Origin: an uncultured Lewinella sp.
Lineage (GTDB): Bacteria > Bacteroidota > Bacteroidia > Chitinophagales > Saprospiraceae
Direction of reading: 5' to 3'
Length of the DNA: 64,000 nt
Assembly (NCBI GenBank): GCA_937873655.1
Contig: CALMYQ010000252.1
Location: 1 to 64,000, forward strand
Below the pieces are notes generated by a model. The model worked only from the letters and a program-made list of their open reading frames with translations, did no database searches and was not told the DNA's origin. Numbering within the stretch: the stretch's first letter is position 1; each line of letters starts with the position of its first letter. The translations under genes were made by a program, and so were the position numbers. Shown piece after piece: positions 17,901-25,046 of this stretch.

Positions 17901-19397
17901 ATGAAATTCACGCCGCAAAGTCTTTTTTGGCTGCTCTTGCCGGGAGTCCTGGCGGTTGCTTGCCGGAGCAAGCCTGAACCCCAACTTCCCACTTTGCCGA
18001 ATATTGTCCTCATCCTCGCCGACGACCTCGGGTACGGCGATATCCGCGCCTACAACCCGGACTCAAAAATACCGACTCCAAATCTCGACAGCCTGGCGGA
18101 CCAGGGTGCGGCATTCACCGACGCGCACACCCCCTCTGCCGTATGCACGCCTACCCGGTACGGCATTCTGACCGGCAGGTATTGTTTTCGCAGTGCCTTG
18201 AAAAAAGGCGTATTGGTGGGTTATGACCCGCCGTTGATCGAACCCGACCGGCCTACCCTGGGCGGAATTCTTCAACGCGCCGGTTATCATACGGCCTGCA
18301 TCGGCAAATGGCACCTTGGGCTGGATTGGCCGCGCAAAGACACCTCAAAAGCCCTGGTCAGCGGCGATCCCTGGTCGGCCGTCCATACCGACAATGTGGA
18401 TTACCATGCCGATATCGGCGGCGGCCCCGTTGACCGGGGTTTCAACTACAGCTATATCATCCCGGCATCCCTCGACATTGCGCCGTATTGTTATATTGAG
18501 AACCGGCGCCTGACCCAACCGATGACCGGTCATATTGCCGGGCAAAATGCCCCTCGCGGCGTTTTTTGGCGGGAATCCGACCTCCAGGAAGGATTCGAGC
18601 TCGGAAACACGCTGGATCACCTCACGAAAAAAGCGGCAGGCTATATCCGGGAACGGGCATCAACCGGAGAACCATTCTTCCTGTATTTTCCCATGACAGC
18701 GCCGCATACGCCCTGGCTGCCGTCCGCTCCCTTCCGGGGGAAGTCCGGCGCGGGTGATTACGGAGACTTTGTGGCGCAGGTTGACCACTGTGCCGGGTTG
18801 ATCCTCAAGGCGCTTCAGGAATCCGGACTGGCAGAAAACACCCTCGTTATTTTCACCAGCGACAATGGCGCACATTGGCTGCCGAGCGACCAGGAAAAGT
18901 ACGGTCATCGGGCAAACGGCCCATTGAGGGGGATGAAATCGGATGTCTGGGAGGGCGGGCACCGGGTGCCTTTCATTGTACGATGGCCCCGGAAGGTTCT
19001 CGGAGGTGTGAGGAACAATCAATTGATCTGCCTGACCGATATGCTGGCTACCCTGACCGAGGCTGCAGGGGCGGACAGGCCGCCGGGCGCCGGCGAGGAC
19101 AGCCATAGCTTTCTGAAGGCATTACTGCGGGAGGACCAGCCCGGGCCGGGCCGCCCTCCAGTCATCCTCCATTCCGTTGACGGCGTCTTTGCCATCCGGA
19201 GAGATGAATGGATCCTGATCGATCATCCGGGATCAGGAGGTTGGAGTTATCCGGGACAACCCGGAGATCCGCAAATGCAGCTGTATAACCTGGATAGCGA
19301 TCGGGGTGAACAGGATAATCTCCTGGAAAGCCGGCCGGAGCTGGCGGCAGAACTTAAAACCGAGCTTGAAAAATTAAAAAGTAACCCCAGCCGATGA
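17901..19397 (+). CDS. Sulfatase (type I, formylglycine-dependent)
   Basis: The 498-residue protein is a probable lipoprotein (lipobox-like LAVAC, Cys21). The sulfatase fold is clear: NIVLILADDLGYGD (Asp41-Asp42 bind calcium), the formylglycine motif CTPTR (Cys82) in SAVCTPTRYGILTGRY, GKWHLG, and VIFTSDNGAHW. Cys82 would be converted to formylglycine by a maturase not present here. It hydrolyses sulfate esters, possibly of algal or host glycans, at the envelope. The upstream in-frame extension to 17805 overlaps the membrane-protein gene and is rejected. Confidence 0.92.
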   Translation: MKFTPQSLFWLLLPGVLAVACRSKPEPQLPTLPNIVLILADDLGYGDIRAYNPDSKIPTPNLDSLADQGAAFTDAHTPSAVCTPTRYGILTGRYCFRSALKKGVLVGYDPPLIEPDRPTLGGILQRAGYHTACIGKWHLGLDWPRKDTSKALVSGDPWSAVHTDNVDYHADIGGGPVDRGFNYSYIIPASLDIAPYCYIENRRLTQPMTGHIAGQNAPRGVFWRESDLQEGFELGNTLDHLTKKAAGYIRERASTGEPFFLYFPMTAPHTPWLPSAPFRGKSGAGDYGDFVAQVDHCAGLILKALQESGLAENTLVIFTSDNGAHWLPSDQEKYGHRANGPLRGMKSDVWEGGHRVPFIVRWPRKVLGGVRNNQLICLTDMLATLTEAAGADRPPGAGEDSHSFLKALLREDQPGPGRPPVILHSVDGVFAIRRDEWILIDHPGSGGWSYPGQPGDPQMQLYNLDSDRGEQDNLLESRPELAAELKTELEKLKSNPSR

Positions 19398-19492
19398 ATG
19401 GCATAGTATGATTTTTTTGATACTTTCATCCTAACGTCCGGGAGACGGAACCTGTTTTCCCATTTTTTCCCGACAACTTTAAACCCGTAATT

Positions 19493-20014
19493 ATGACCAA
19501 AAGCACCATCCGCGTAGCAAAAAACCTGATTTTAGGGTCATTGACCGCAGGTATGCTGGCGACAGCCTGTACCGGCCCGGCCCCGGACGCCCCTTCCGAA
19601 ACTCCAATATCGGATCCGGCCGCTGACAGCATCGCCTTCCGGCAGGCGCTTAAAGCCCACCTGAATGCCGTGGAGCACAAGGATTTTGAGGGCCTGAAAA
19701 ACACTTCGGCTCCTGAATCCGGTCAGGTGCTTTGGGTATTGCCTGACGGCGCCCAGTTCACAAAAGCCGCCGATTTCCTTAAATTGCAGGAAGAATGGTT
19801 TCAGGATACGACCTGGACCATGGAGATGAAGATCCTGGAGATGGAAAATTCCGCCGACTTCGGCGTTGCCGTTGTTGAAGCCATGTTGCGAGAACCGGAG
19901 AGAAACGGTAAGCCTTATTTTCACAAAATGGCCATCAGCTACGCCCTCCGCAAAATGGAAGGCGCCTGGCGGGTTGTAATGGATCACGCAAGCACCATTG
20001 AAAAATCTGAATAA
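19493..20014 (+). CDS. NTF2-like lipoprotein
   Basis: The 173-residue protein has a lipoprotein signal (GMLATAC, Cys26) followed by a linker and an NTF2/SnoaL-like (DUF4440-type) domain: a helical start AFRQALKAHLNAVEHKDFEGLKN, then strands ending in HKMAISYALRKMEGAWRVVMDH. The fold is inferred from this pattern. Such domains bind small molecules or act as isomerases. It is nine bases upstream of the SGNH hydrolase gene, so cotranscription is likely. Confidence 0.75.
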   Translation: MTKSTIRVAKNLILGSLTAGMLATACTGPAPDAPSETPISDPAADSIAFRQALKAHLNAVEHKDFEGLKNTSAPESGQVLWVLPDGAQFTKAADFLKLQEEWFQDTTWTMEMKILEMENSADFGVAVVEAMLREPERNGKPYFHKMAISYALRKMEGAWRVVMDHASTIEKSE

Positions 20015-20023
20015 TCGAGAAAC

Positions 20024-20788
20024 ATGAAAAACCAAGCTTTGAATCGCCGCAGGTTCCTGCAGCGAGCTACCGTTACGACCATGGGCGCCGCTTTCATCCC
20101 GCAAATCATGTCGGCAGCCAATCCGTCATTCGCTAAAACAGAAGGATTGAAAAAAGGATCCGTCATTTTGTTCCAGGGTGATTCGATCACAGACGCAGGT
20201 CGCCGCAAAGAATCCTACTACGCTAATCAAGCTGATGGTATGGGTTTCGGGTACGTCCTCCAGACTGCCGGCCGTTTGTTGGGCCAAAATCCGCAAGGGG
20301 AATTCCACATCTACAACCGCGGTATCAGCGGCAACAAAGTGTACCAGCTTGCCGCCCGATGGGAAGAAGATTGCCTCCAGATCGGACCTGACGTCCTCAG
20401 CCTCCTCATCGGTGTCAACGATTTCTGGCATACGCTCACCGGCGGGTATAAAGGCACGGTGGAAGTCTACGAGAGCGACCTGAGGAAACTCCTGGACCGC
20501 ACCCTGGCTGCAGCCCCCGACCTGAAGCTGATCCTGGCCGAACCGTTTGCGGTAAAAGGCGGTACAGCAATCGACGAACGCTGGGACGCTTTCCATAGTT
20601 ACCGGGATGCGGCCCGCCGGATTGCCGCCGATTACAAAGCCGTTTTCATTCCGTTGCACAGCCTGTTTGAAAAGGCCCTGGAAAAGGCCCCTGCATCTTT
20701 CTGGTGTCCCGACGGCGTACATCCGTCCATGGCAGGCGCCCACCTGATGGCGGAAGCCTGGATCGAGGCCTTCAACAAACTGGGTTAA
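20024..20788 (+). CDS. SGNH/GDSL hydrolase with Tat-type signal
   Basis: The 254-residue protein starts with a twin-arginine signal (NRRRFLQRATVTTMGAAFIP), so it is probably exported folded. The four SGNH blocks are present: ILFQGDSITDAGR (catalytic Ser), GISGNK, LIGVNDFW and DGVHPSMAGAHL with the Asp/His pair. Such enzymes deacylate sugars or lipids. Between the sulfatase/NTF2 genes and a SIS sugar-phosphate protein, a role in deacetylating exported or imported glycans is a reasonable inference. Confidence 0.9.
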   Translation: MKNQALNRRRFLQRATVTTMGAAFIPQIMSAANPSFAKTEGLKKGSVILFQGDSITDAGRRKESYYANQADGMGFGYVLQTAGRLLGQNPQGEFHIYNRGISGNKVYQLAARWEEDCLQIGPDVLSLLIGVNDFWHTLTGGYKGTVEVYESDLRKLLDRTLAAAPDLKLILAEPFAVKGGTAIDERWDAFHSYRDAARRIAADYKAVFIPLHSLFEKALEKAPASFWCPDGVHPSMAGAHLMAEAWIEAFNKLG

Positions 20789-20802
20789 ATGCCGGAATCG
20801 CT

Positions 20803-21519
20803 ATGTTTGAATACAGCCAACGGGTTTTGGCCCACCTTGAACGGGTATCGGCCAGCCAACAGGCAGCGCTGGCGGTTGCTGCTGAACAGGTTGCCCGCAC
20901 CATTGTCGACGACCGGATCATCCATACCTTCGGCACCGGTCATTCGCATATGATCGGTGTAGAAATGTTCACCAGGGCCGGCGGTCTGGGAAACGTCAAT
21001 GCCATGCTCGACAGTACGGTCACCGCTGTTGAAGGCGCGCGTCGGAGTGCGGCCGCAGAACGGATCAGCGGGATGGCGGAACTGATCTGGGATGAGCACG
21101 TCATCGCCCCGGAGGACCTGATGATCATCATTTCCAATTCGGGCCGGAATGCCATGCCCATTGAAATGGCGATGAAGGCCAGGTCTTACGGCCTGTTCAC
21201 CATCGCCGTTACCTCGATGCAGCACAGCTTGCTTTACGAATCCCGGCATTCCAGCGGCCGAAAACTCTATGAACTGGCCGATCTGGTCATCGACAATTGC
21301 GTGCCGCCCGGGGATGTCTCCATGCAGGTTGGTTCCATCCGGACCGGGCCGCTGACCTCCGTTACCGGCATGTTCATTGTCAATATCCTGCTGACGGAAG
21401 GGCTGAAACTGGCCCATGCACAAGGAGCGGACCTGCCGGTTTACAGGAGCCAGAATACGGATGAAGCGGAGAACGAGATCCTGTTCGAACGCTACAAAGG
21501 GCGGGTAAAGCACATTTGA
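20803..21519 (+). CDS. SIS domain protein (UPF0309-like)
   Basis: The 238-residue protein has a sugar isomerase (SIS) domain with HTFGTGHSHMIGVEMFTRAGGLGNVNAML and the phosphate-binding LMIIISNSGRNAMPIEMAM, which together match the UPF0309 group. SIS proteins bind or isomerise phosphosugars. The ATG at 20803 lies 14 bases after the SGNH hydrolase stop; the longer frame from 20704 runs inside that gene and is rejected. Target sugar unknown. Confidence 0.88.
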   Translation: MFEYSQRVLAHLERVSASQQAALAVAAEQVARTIVDDRIIHTFGTGHSHMIGVEMFTRAGGLGNVNAMLDSTVTAVEGARRSAAAERISGMAELIWDEHVIAPEDLMIIISNSGRNAMPIEMAMKARSYGLFTIAVTSMQHSLLYESRHSSGRKLYELADLVIDNCVPPGDVSMQVGSIRTGPLTSVTGMFIVNILLTEGLKLAHAQGADLPVYRSQNTDEAENEILFERYKGRVKHI

Positions 21520-21541
21520 GCATCAAGCTTCATTGCCAAAC

Positions 21542-23704
21542 ATGGAGGAAGTACTCGGCCATATTGAACGCATCACTTTTCAGAACCCTGAAAACGGATA
21601 TACCATTGCCCGCCTGCAGGAAAAAGGCAAGCCGGACCTGACCACCGTTGTCGGGACCCTGCCCACCGTGCAGGTTGGCGAAACGGTGCGTTGCAAAGGG
21701 ACCTGGAAAAACGATCAACAGTACGGTTTCCAGTTTCTGGTGACTTCCTATGAGGTCGAACGGCCCTCCAGTGAGGAAGGGCTCAAAAAGTACCTGAGTT
21801 CCGGCCTGATCAAGGGCATCGGTCCGGTCTTTGCCGAGCGGATCGTGGATTATCTGGGCGCCAAAACCCTGGATGTGATCGATGAAAACCCCGATGCCCT
21901 GTTGGAAATTGACGGCATAGGCGGCGTGCGCCTCACCCGGATCAAACAACATTGGGACGAGCAGAAGGCCGTCCGCGAACTGATGATCTTCCTGCAGGGA
22001 TATGGGATCAGCCCCACTTACGCCCTCAAGGTATACAAGACCTACGGCGAAGAAAGCATGCGGATCATTTCCGAAAACCCCTACCAGCTGGCCCGCGACA
22101 TCTGGGGCATAGGTTTCAAGACAGCCGACCAGACCGCCCGGAAAATGGGCATGGCGCCGGATGCGAATGAGCGGATCGACGCCGGCATATCCTATGTGCT
22201 GTACGAGCTTTCCAACGACGGTCATACCTGCTTCCCGGTGGAGGATTTCCTGGAAAAAGCCCGGGAATTGCTCGAAGTGGAAGCCAACCTGGTGGCCGTA
22301 CGACTGGACGAAATCGTAAAAAGGGAGGAGGTTTTCATCGGGCCGTTGCTGTGGGAAGGGGCGATCAAAGCCTTCATCTGGCTGCAGCTTTTCAAGGTAA
22401 CCGAAGCCGGGATCGCGCGGGAACTGGCCCGCATGGCAGTGACCGGGGCCGCCTTCGACGTCCCGGATGCGGCGCAGGCCATCGGGTGGGCGCAGCAAAC
22501 CCTGGGCCTGGTGCTGGCGCCCGCACAACGCGATGCGGTTGCAACTGCCCTGTCCCGAAAGATACAGATCATCACCGGCGGGCCCGGCACCGGCAAGAGC
22601 ACCATTACCAAGGTCATTCTGTTCCTGGCCCACCAGCACACCCGCAAGATCCTGTTGGCGGCCCCGACCGGGCGGGCAGCCAAGCGGATGGCGGAGATCA
22701 CCAAAATGGACGCTTCCACCATTCACAGCCTGCTGGAATTCGACTTTTCCATCAACGGTTTCCGGCGCAATCGCGATAACCCCCTGGATTGCGATTTGCT
22801 GATCGTGGACGAGGCCAGCATGATCGATACCGTACTGATGTACAACCTGCTCAAGGCGCTGCCGGACGCCGCCAGGCTGATCCTTGTCGGCGATATCGAT
22901 CAATTGCCGAGCGTAGGCGCCGGCGCTGTATTGCAGGACATGATCACCGCGGGAACGATACCGGTTTCCAGGCTGACCGACATTTACCGCCAGGGGGAGG
23001 GTTCGCTCATCGTGACCAACGCCCACCGGATCAATGCCGGAGAATGGCCCGACACCCGGAACCGGAAGGACGGCGATTTTTTCTTTATCGAAGAAGAGGA
23101 CGTCGTGAAGATTGCCGAAACCATCCAGGAGCTGACCCATACTCAGCTGCCGAAAGCGTACCGGTTTGCGCCGATTGACGACATCCAGGTCCTTTGCCCG
23201 ATGAACCGGGGCGATATCGGCGCACGCCGCATGAACGAATTGCTGCAACGCAGGCTCAACCCTTCCAACCAGCCGCTGGTCAAGCTGGGGCGCGTCTTTC
23301 ACCTGCACGATAAGGTGATGCAGATCCGGAACAATTACGACAAAAACGTCTTCAACGGCGATATCGGCCGCATCCGGCGCATCGATGGGGTGGAACACGA
23401 AGTAGTGATCGCCTTTGACCACCGCGATGTCGTTTATGACTTCTCAGATCTGGATCAGGTCGTATTGGCTTATGCCGTCACGGTGCATAAATACCAGGGC
23501 AGCGAGTGCCCATGCGTGATCCTGCCGCTGCACACCACCCATTTTCCGATGCTTTACCGGAACCTGCTTTATACGGGCATCACCCGCGGCAAAAAAATGG
23601 TCATCCTGATCGGCAGTAAAAAAGCCCTCGGCATGGCGATCCGGAACGACCGGCCGGTGAAGCGGTTTACGGGCCTGGAAGCCGCCTTAAAAGGAGACCT
23701 ATGA
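21542..23704 (+). CDS. recD2: RecD2-type DNA helicase (SF1B)
   Basis: The 720-residue protein has an N-terminal OB-like part (MEEVLGHIERITFQNPENGYTIARL), tandem helix-hairpin-helix segments (GIGPVFAERIVDYLG, IDGIGGVRLTRIKQHW) and helicase motifs: Walker A GGPGTGKSTI, DEASMID, LVGDIDQLPSVGAG, and TVHKYQGSE plus TGITRGKK near the C terminus. This is the stand-alone RecD2/TraA-like 5'-3' helicase involved in repair, not the RecBCD subunit. The ATG at 21542 is preferred over the TTG at 21533. The C-terminal end overlaps the Crp/Fnr start by four bases. Confidence 0.92.
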   Translation: MEEVLGHIERITFQNPENGYTIARLQEKGKPDLTTVVGTLPTVQVGETVRCKGTWKNDQQYGFQFLVTSYEVERPSSEEGLKKYLSSGLIKGIGPVFAERIVDYLGAKTLDVIDENPDALLEIDGIGGVRLTRIKQHWDEQKAVRELMIFLQGYGISPTYALKVYKTYGEESMRIISENPYQLARDIWGIGFKTADQTARKMGMAPDANERIDAGISYVLYELSNDGHTCFPVEDFLEKARELLEVEANLVAVRLDEIVKREEVFIGPLLWEGAIKAFIWLQLFKVTEAGIARELARMAVTGAAFDVPDAAQAIGWAQQTLGLVLAPAQRDAVATALSRKIQIITGGPGTGKSTITKVILFLAHQHTRKILLAAPTGRAAKRMAEITKMDASTIHSLLEFDFSINGFRRNRDNPLDCDLLIVDEASMIDTVLMYNLLKALPDAARLILVGDIDQLPSVGAGAVLQDMITAGTIPVSRLTDIYRQGEGSLIVTNAHRINAGEWPDTRNRKDGDFFFIEEEDVVKIAETIQELTHTQLPKAYRFAPIDDIQVLCPMNRGDIGARRMNELLQRRLNPSNQPLVKLGRVFHLHDKVMQIRNNYDKNVFNGDIGRIRRIDGVEHEVVIAFDHRDVVYDFSDLDQVVLAYAVTVHKYQGSECPCVILPLHTTHFPMLYRNLLYTGITRGKKMVILIGSKKALGMAIRNDRPVKRFTGLEAALKGDL

Positions 23705-24333
23705 TGGATAAAGAACAAATCACCCGATCCCTCGCTTTTCTCGGAAAGGACCTCCTTGAGGAAATCCTGACCCATTCTGCCGTTGCCGAGATTCCCAAAA
23801 ACACAGAGATCCTCCGGGAAGGCCAGTACATCAAGGTCATCCCCCTGCTGCTGGAAGGCCTGGTCAAGGTCAGCTCGCATTATGAGGAAAAAGAATTGCT
23901 GCTGTATTATATCCGCCCCAATGAAAGCTGCATCATGTCCTTTTCAGCGGGCCTGGACAATCAGCCCAGCCGGGTGACGGCCATAACGGAGGAAGCCTCT
24001 GCCGCCTTGCTCATCCCCATCGACAAGGTAAGCCGCTGGATCAAGGAATATCCCGGATTCAACCTGCTTTTTTTCCAACAATACAACCAGCGCTATGCCG
24101 ACCTCATCGACACCATCAATCACCTGCTCTACGATAAGCTCGACAAGCGCATTTATGATTACCTCCGGGAAAAGATAAACCTGACCGGTAAAAATCCGCT
24201 CAATATCTCCCACCGGCAGATTGCGCAGGAATTGGGTACCGCCCGGGAAGTGGTCAGCCGCATGCTCAAGAAACTGGAGACGGAAGGAAAGCTGCGTCAG
24301 CAGAGCAAAGGCATAAAAATCACCGGGTTGTGA
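23701..24333 (+). CDS. Crp/Fnr family transcriptional regulator
   Basis: The 210-residue protein has an N-terminal cyclic-nucleotide-binding-like beta roll (about 25-125), a dimerisation helix, and a C-terminal winged helix HTH_Crp with ISHRQIAQELGTAREVVSRMLKKLETEG. No cysteine cluster for an iron-sulfur site is visible, so its effector is unknown. ATGA overlaps the recD2 stop, showing translational coupling. A palindrome of the Crp/Fnr type begins at its own stop codon and precedes the next promoter, so it probably controls the two small membrane proteins downstream. Confidence 0.9.
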   Translation: MMDKEQITRSLAFLGKDLLEEILTHSAVAEIPKNTEILREGQYIKVIPLLLEGLVKVSSHYEEKELLLYYIRPNESCIMSFSAGLDNQPSRVTAITEEASAALLIPIDKVSRWIKEYPGFNLLFFQQYNQRYADLIDTINHLLYDKLDKRIYDYLREKINLTGKNPLNISHRQIAQELGTAREVVSRMLKKLETEGKLRQQSKGIKITGL

Positions 24334-24346
24334 TCTTAGTCACTGC
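24327..24346. promoter_or_regulatory. Crp/Fnr-type operator
   Basis: The sequence GTTGTGATCTTAGTCACTGC contains TGTGA-N6-TCACT (24329-24344), also readable as TTGTGAT-N4-GTCACTG. This is close to the Crp half-site pair TGTGA-N6-TCACA and the Bacteroidota HcpR-type TTGTGAC-N4-GTCACAA. It lies directly upstream of the -33 element, overlapping the regulator's stop codon, a position suited to an activator. Confidence 0.5.
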
Positions 24347-24374
24347 TTGGCCGCTCCGTTCAGCCGTACCTTTG
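24347..24374 (+). promoter_or_regulatory. Bacteroidota-type promoter before the small membrane genes
   Basis: TTG at 24347-24349 and TACCTTTG at 24367-24374 are separated by 17 bp, matching the phylum consensus. The ATG at 24389 is only 14 bp downstream of the box, so the leader would be very short. Confidence 0.7.
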
Positions 24375-24388
24375 CTGTAAACAGGGCG

Positions 24389-24484
24389 ATGAAAAACAAA
24401 GCCGTAAAATTATTGCTGGTTTGTCTGACCTGTGCCGCCATTGTCACCGGCATCGTTCTGCTCATTCAATTTATGTCAAACTAA
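24389..24484 (+). CDS. Single-pass small membrane protein (31 aa)
   Basis: A 31-residue frame starts MKNKAVKLLLVCLTCAAIVTGIV, a basic start plus one hydrophobic helix with two cysteines three residues apart (CLTC), then a short polar end. It sits between a strong promoter and the DUF2892 gene (12-bp gap), which supports it as a real gene despite its size. The vicinal cysteines might act in redox sensing or heme/metal binding at the membrane, but that is speculative. Confidence 0.55.
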   Translation: MKNKAVKLLLVCLTCAAIVTGIVLLIQFMSN

Positions 24485-24496
24485 AACAACTGGAAG

Positions 24497-24712
24497 ATGA
24501 AAAAAAATATGGGATCTGCTGACCGGATCATCCGGGTGATCATTGCGGCCGTCATTGCCGGATTATTCTTTTTTACAAATCTGATACCCGGCACCCTCGG
24601 TATCGTGCTGCTCGTTCTGGCAGGCGTATTCCTGCTGACCAGCATGGTCAGTTTTTGCCCGTTGTACGCACCCTTCGGACTCAGCACCTGCTCCGTCAAG
24701 GAAAAAAGTTAA
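24497..24712 (+). CDS. DUF2892 (YgaP-like transmembrane) protein
   Basis: The 71-residue protein has two hydrophobic segments (about 13-28 and 31-50) and the pattern MGSADRIIRVIIAAVIAGL ... FCPLYAPFGLSTCSVK that defines DUF2892, also found as the membrane tail of the rhodanese YgaP. The family is linked to sulfur and redox metabolism and is often under a Crp/Fnr regulator, consistent with the adjacent regulator and operator. Two cysteines are retained near the C terminus. Confidence 0.85.
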   Translation: MKKNMGSADRIIRVIIAAVIAGLFFFTNLIPGTLGIVLLVLAGVFLLTSMVSFCPLYAPFGLSTCSVKEKS

Positions 24713-24725
24713 GTTGGTAAAACGA

Positions 24726-24910
24726 CTAGTGGCGCCTAAGTTTCGGGAGGCTATTTTTTCGACAGGCAAGGCGCGAGAAGGGAGCATAGCGGGACTCTGT
24801 GACCGCCCTGTCCGCCGTACTTAGGTACTAAGGCAGGCGGGGCGAGCAACGCAGCATGTCGGAAAAAGAGGCCGCGAAACTTGTGTGGCATCTAGATTTC
24901 GCGCCACTAG
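24726..24910. repeat. Interspersed element with CTAGTGGCGC inverted termini (185 bp)
   Basis: CTAGTGGCGC at 24726-24735 and GCGCCACTAG at 24901-24910 are perfect 10-bp inverted ends. Inner parts pair imperfectly (AAGTTTCG...CGAAACTT, TTTTTTCGACA...TGTCGGAAAAA), so the transcript would fold into one long hairpin. It encodes no protein and has the shape of a MITE or REP-like element. The remainder of the gap (24911-25046) shows nothing identifiable. Confidence 0.65.
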
Positions 24911-25046
24911 GCATAGGCATGGAAAACACCCCCCGGCCGGGCCATCCTCCGGGACGGCAAGGCCGGGGCGGCTGTTATCTGCGGACTGGCGGCTGAATTA
25001 TCCCGGCGCATTCCTTAACTTAGCTCCGTGAATTGAATGCGCTACC

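Noticed and set aside
21530..23422. 630-codon frame on the minus strand
   Set aside because: It lies wholly antisense to recD2, whose motifs are intact; composition is that of a shadow frame and no family motif is seen.
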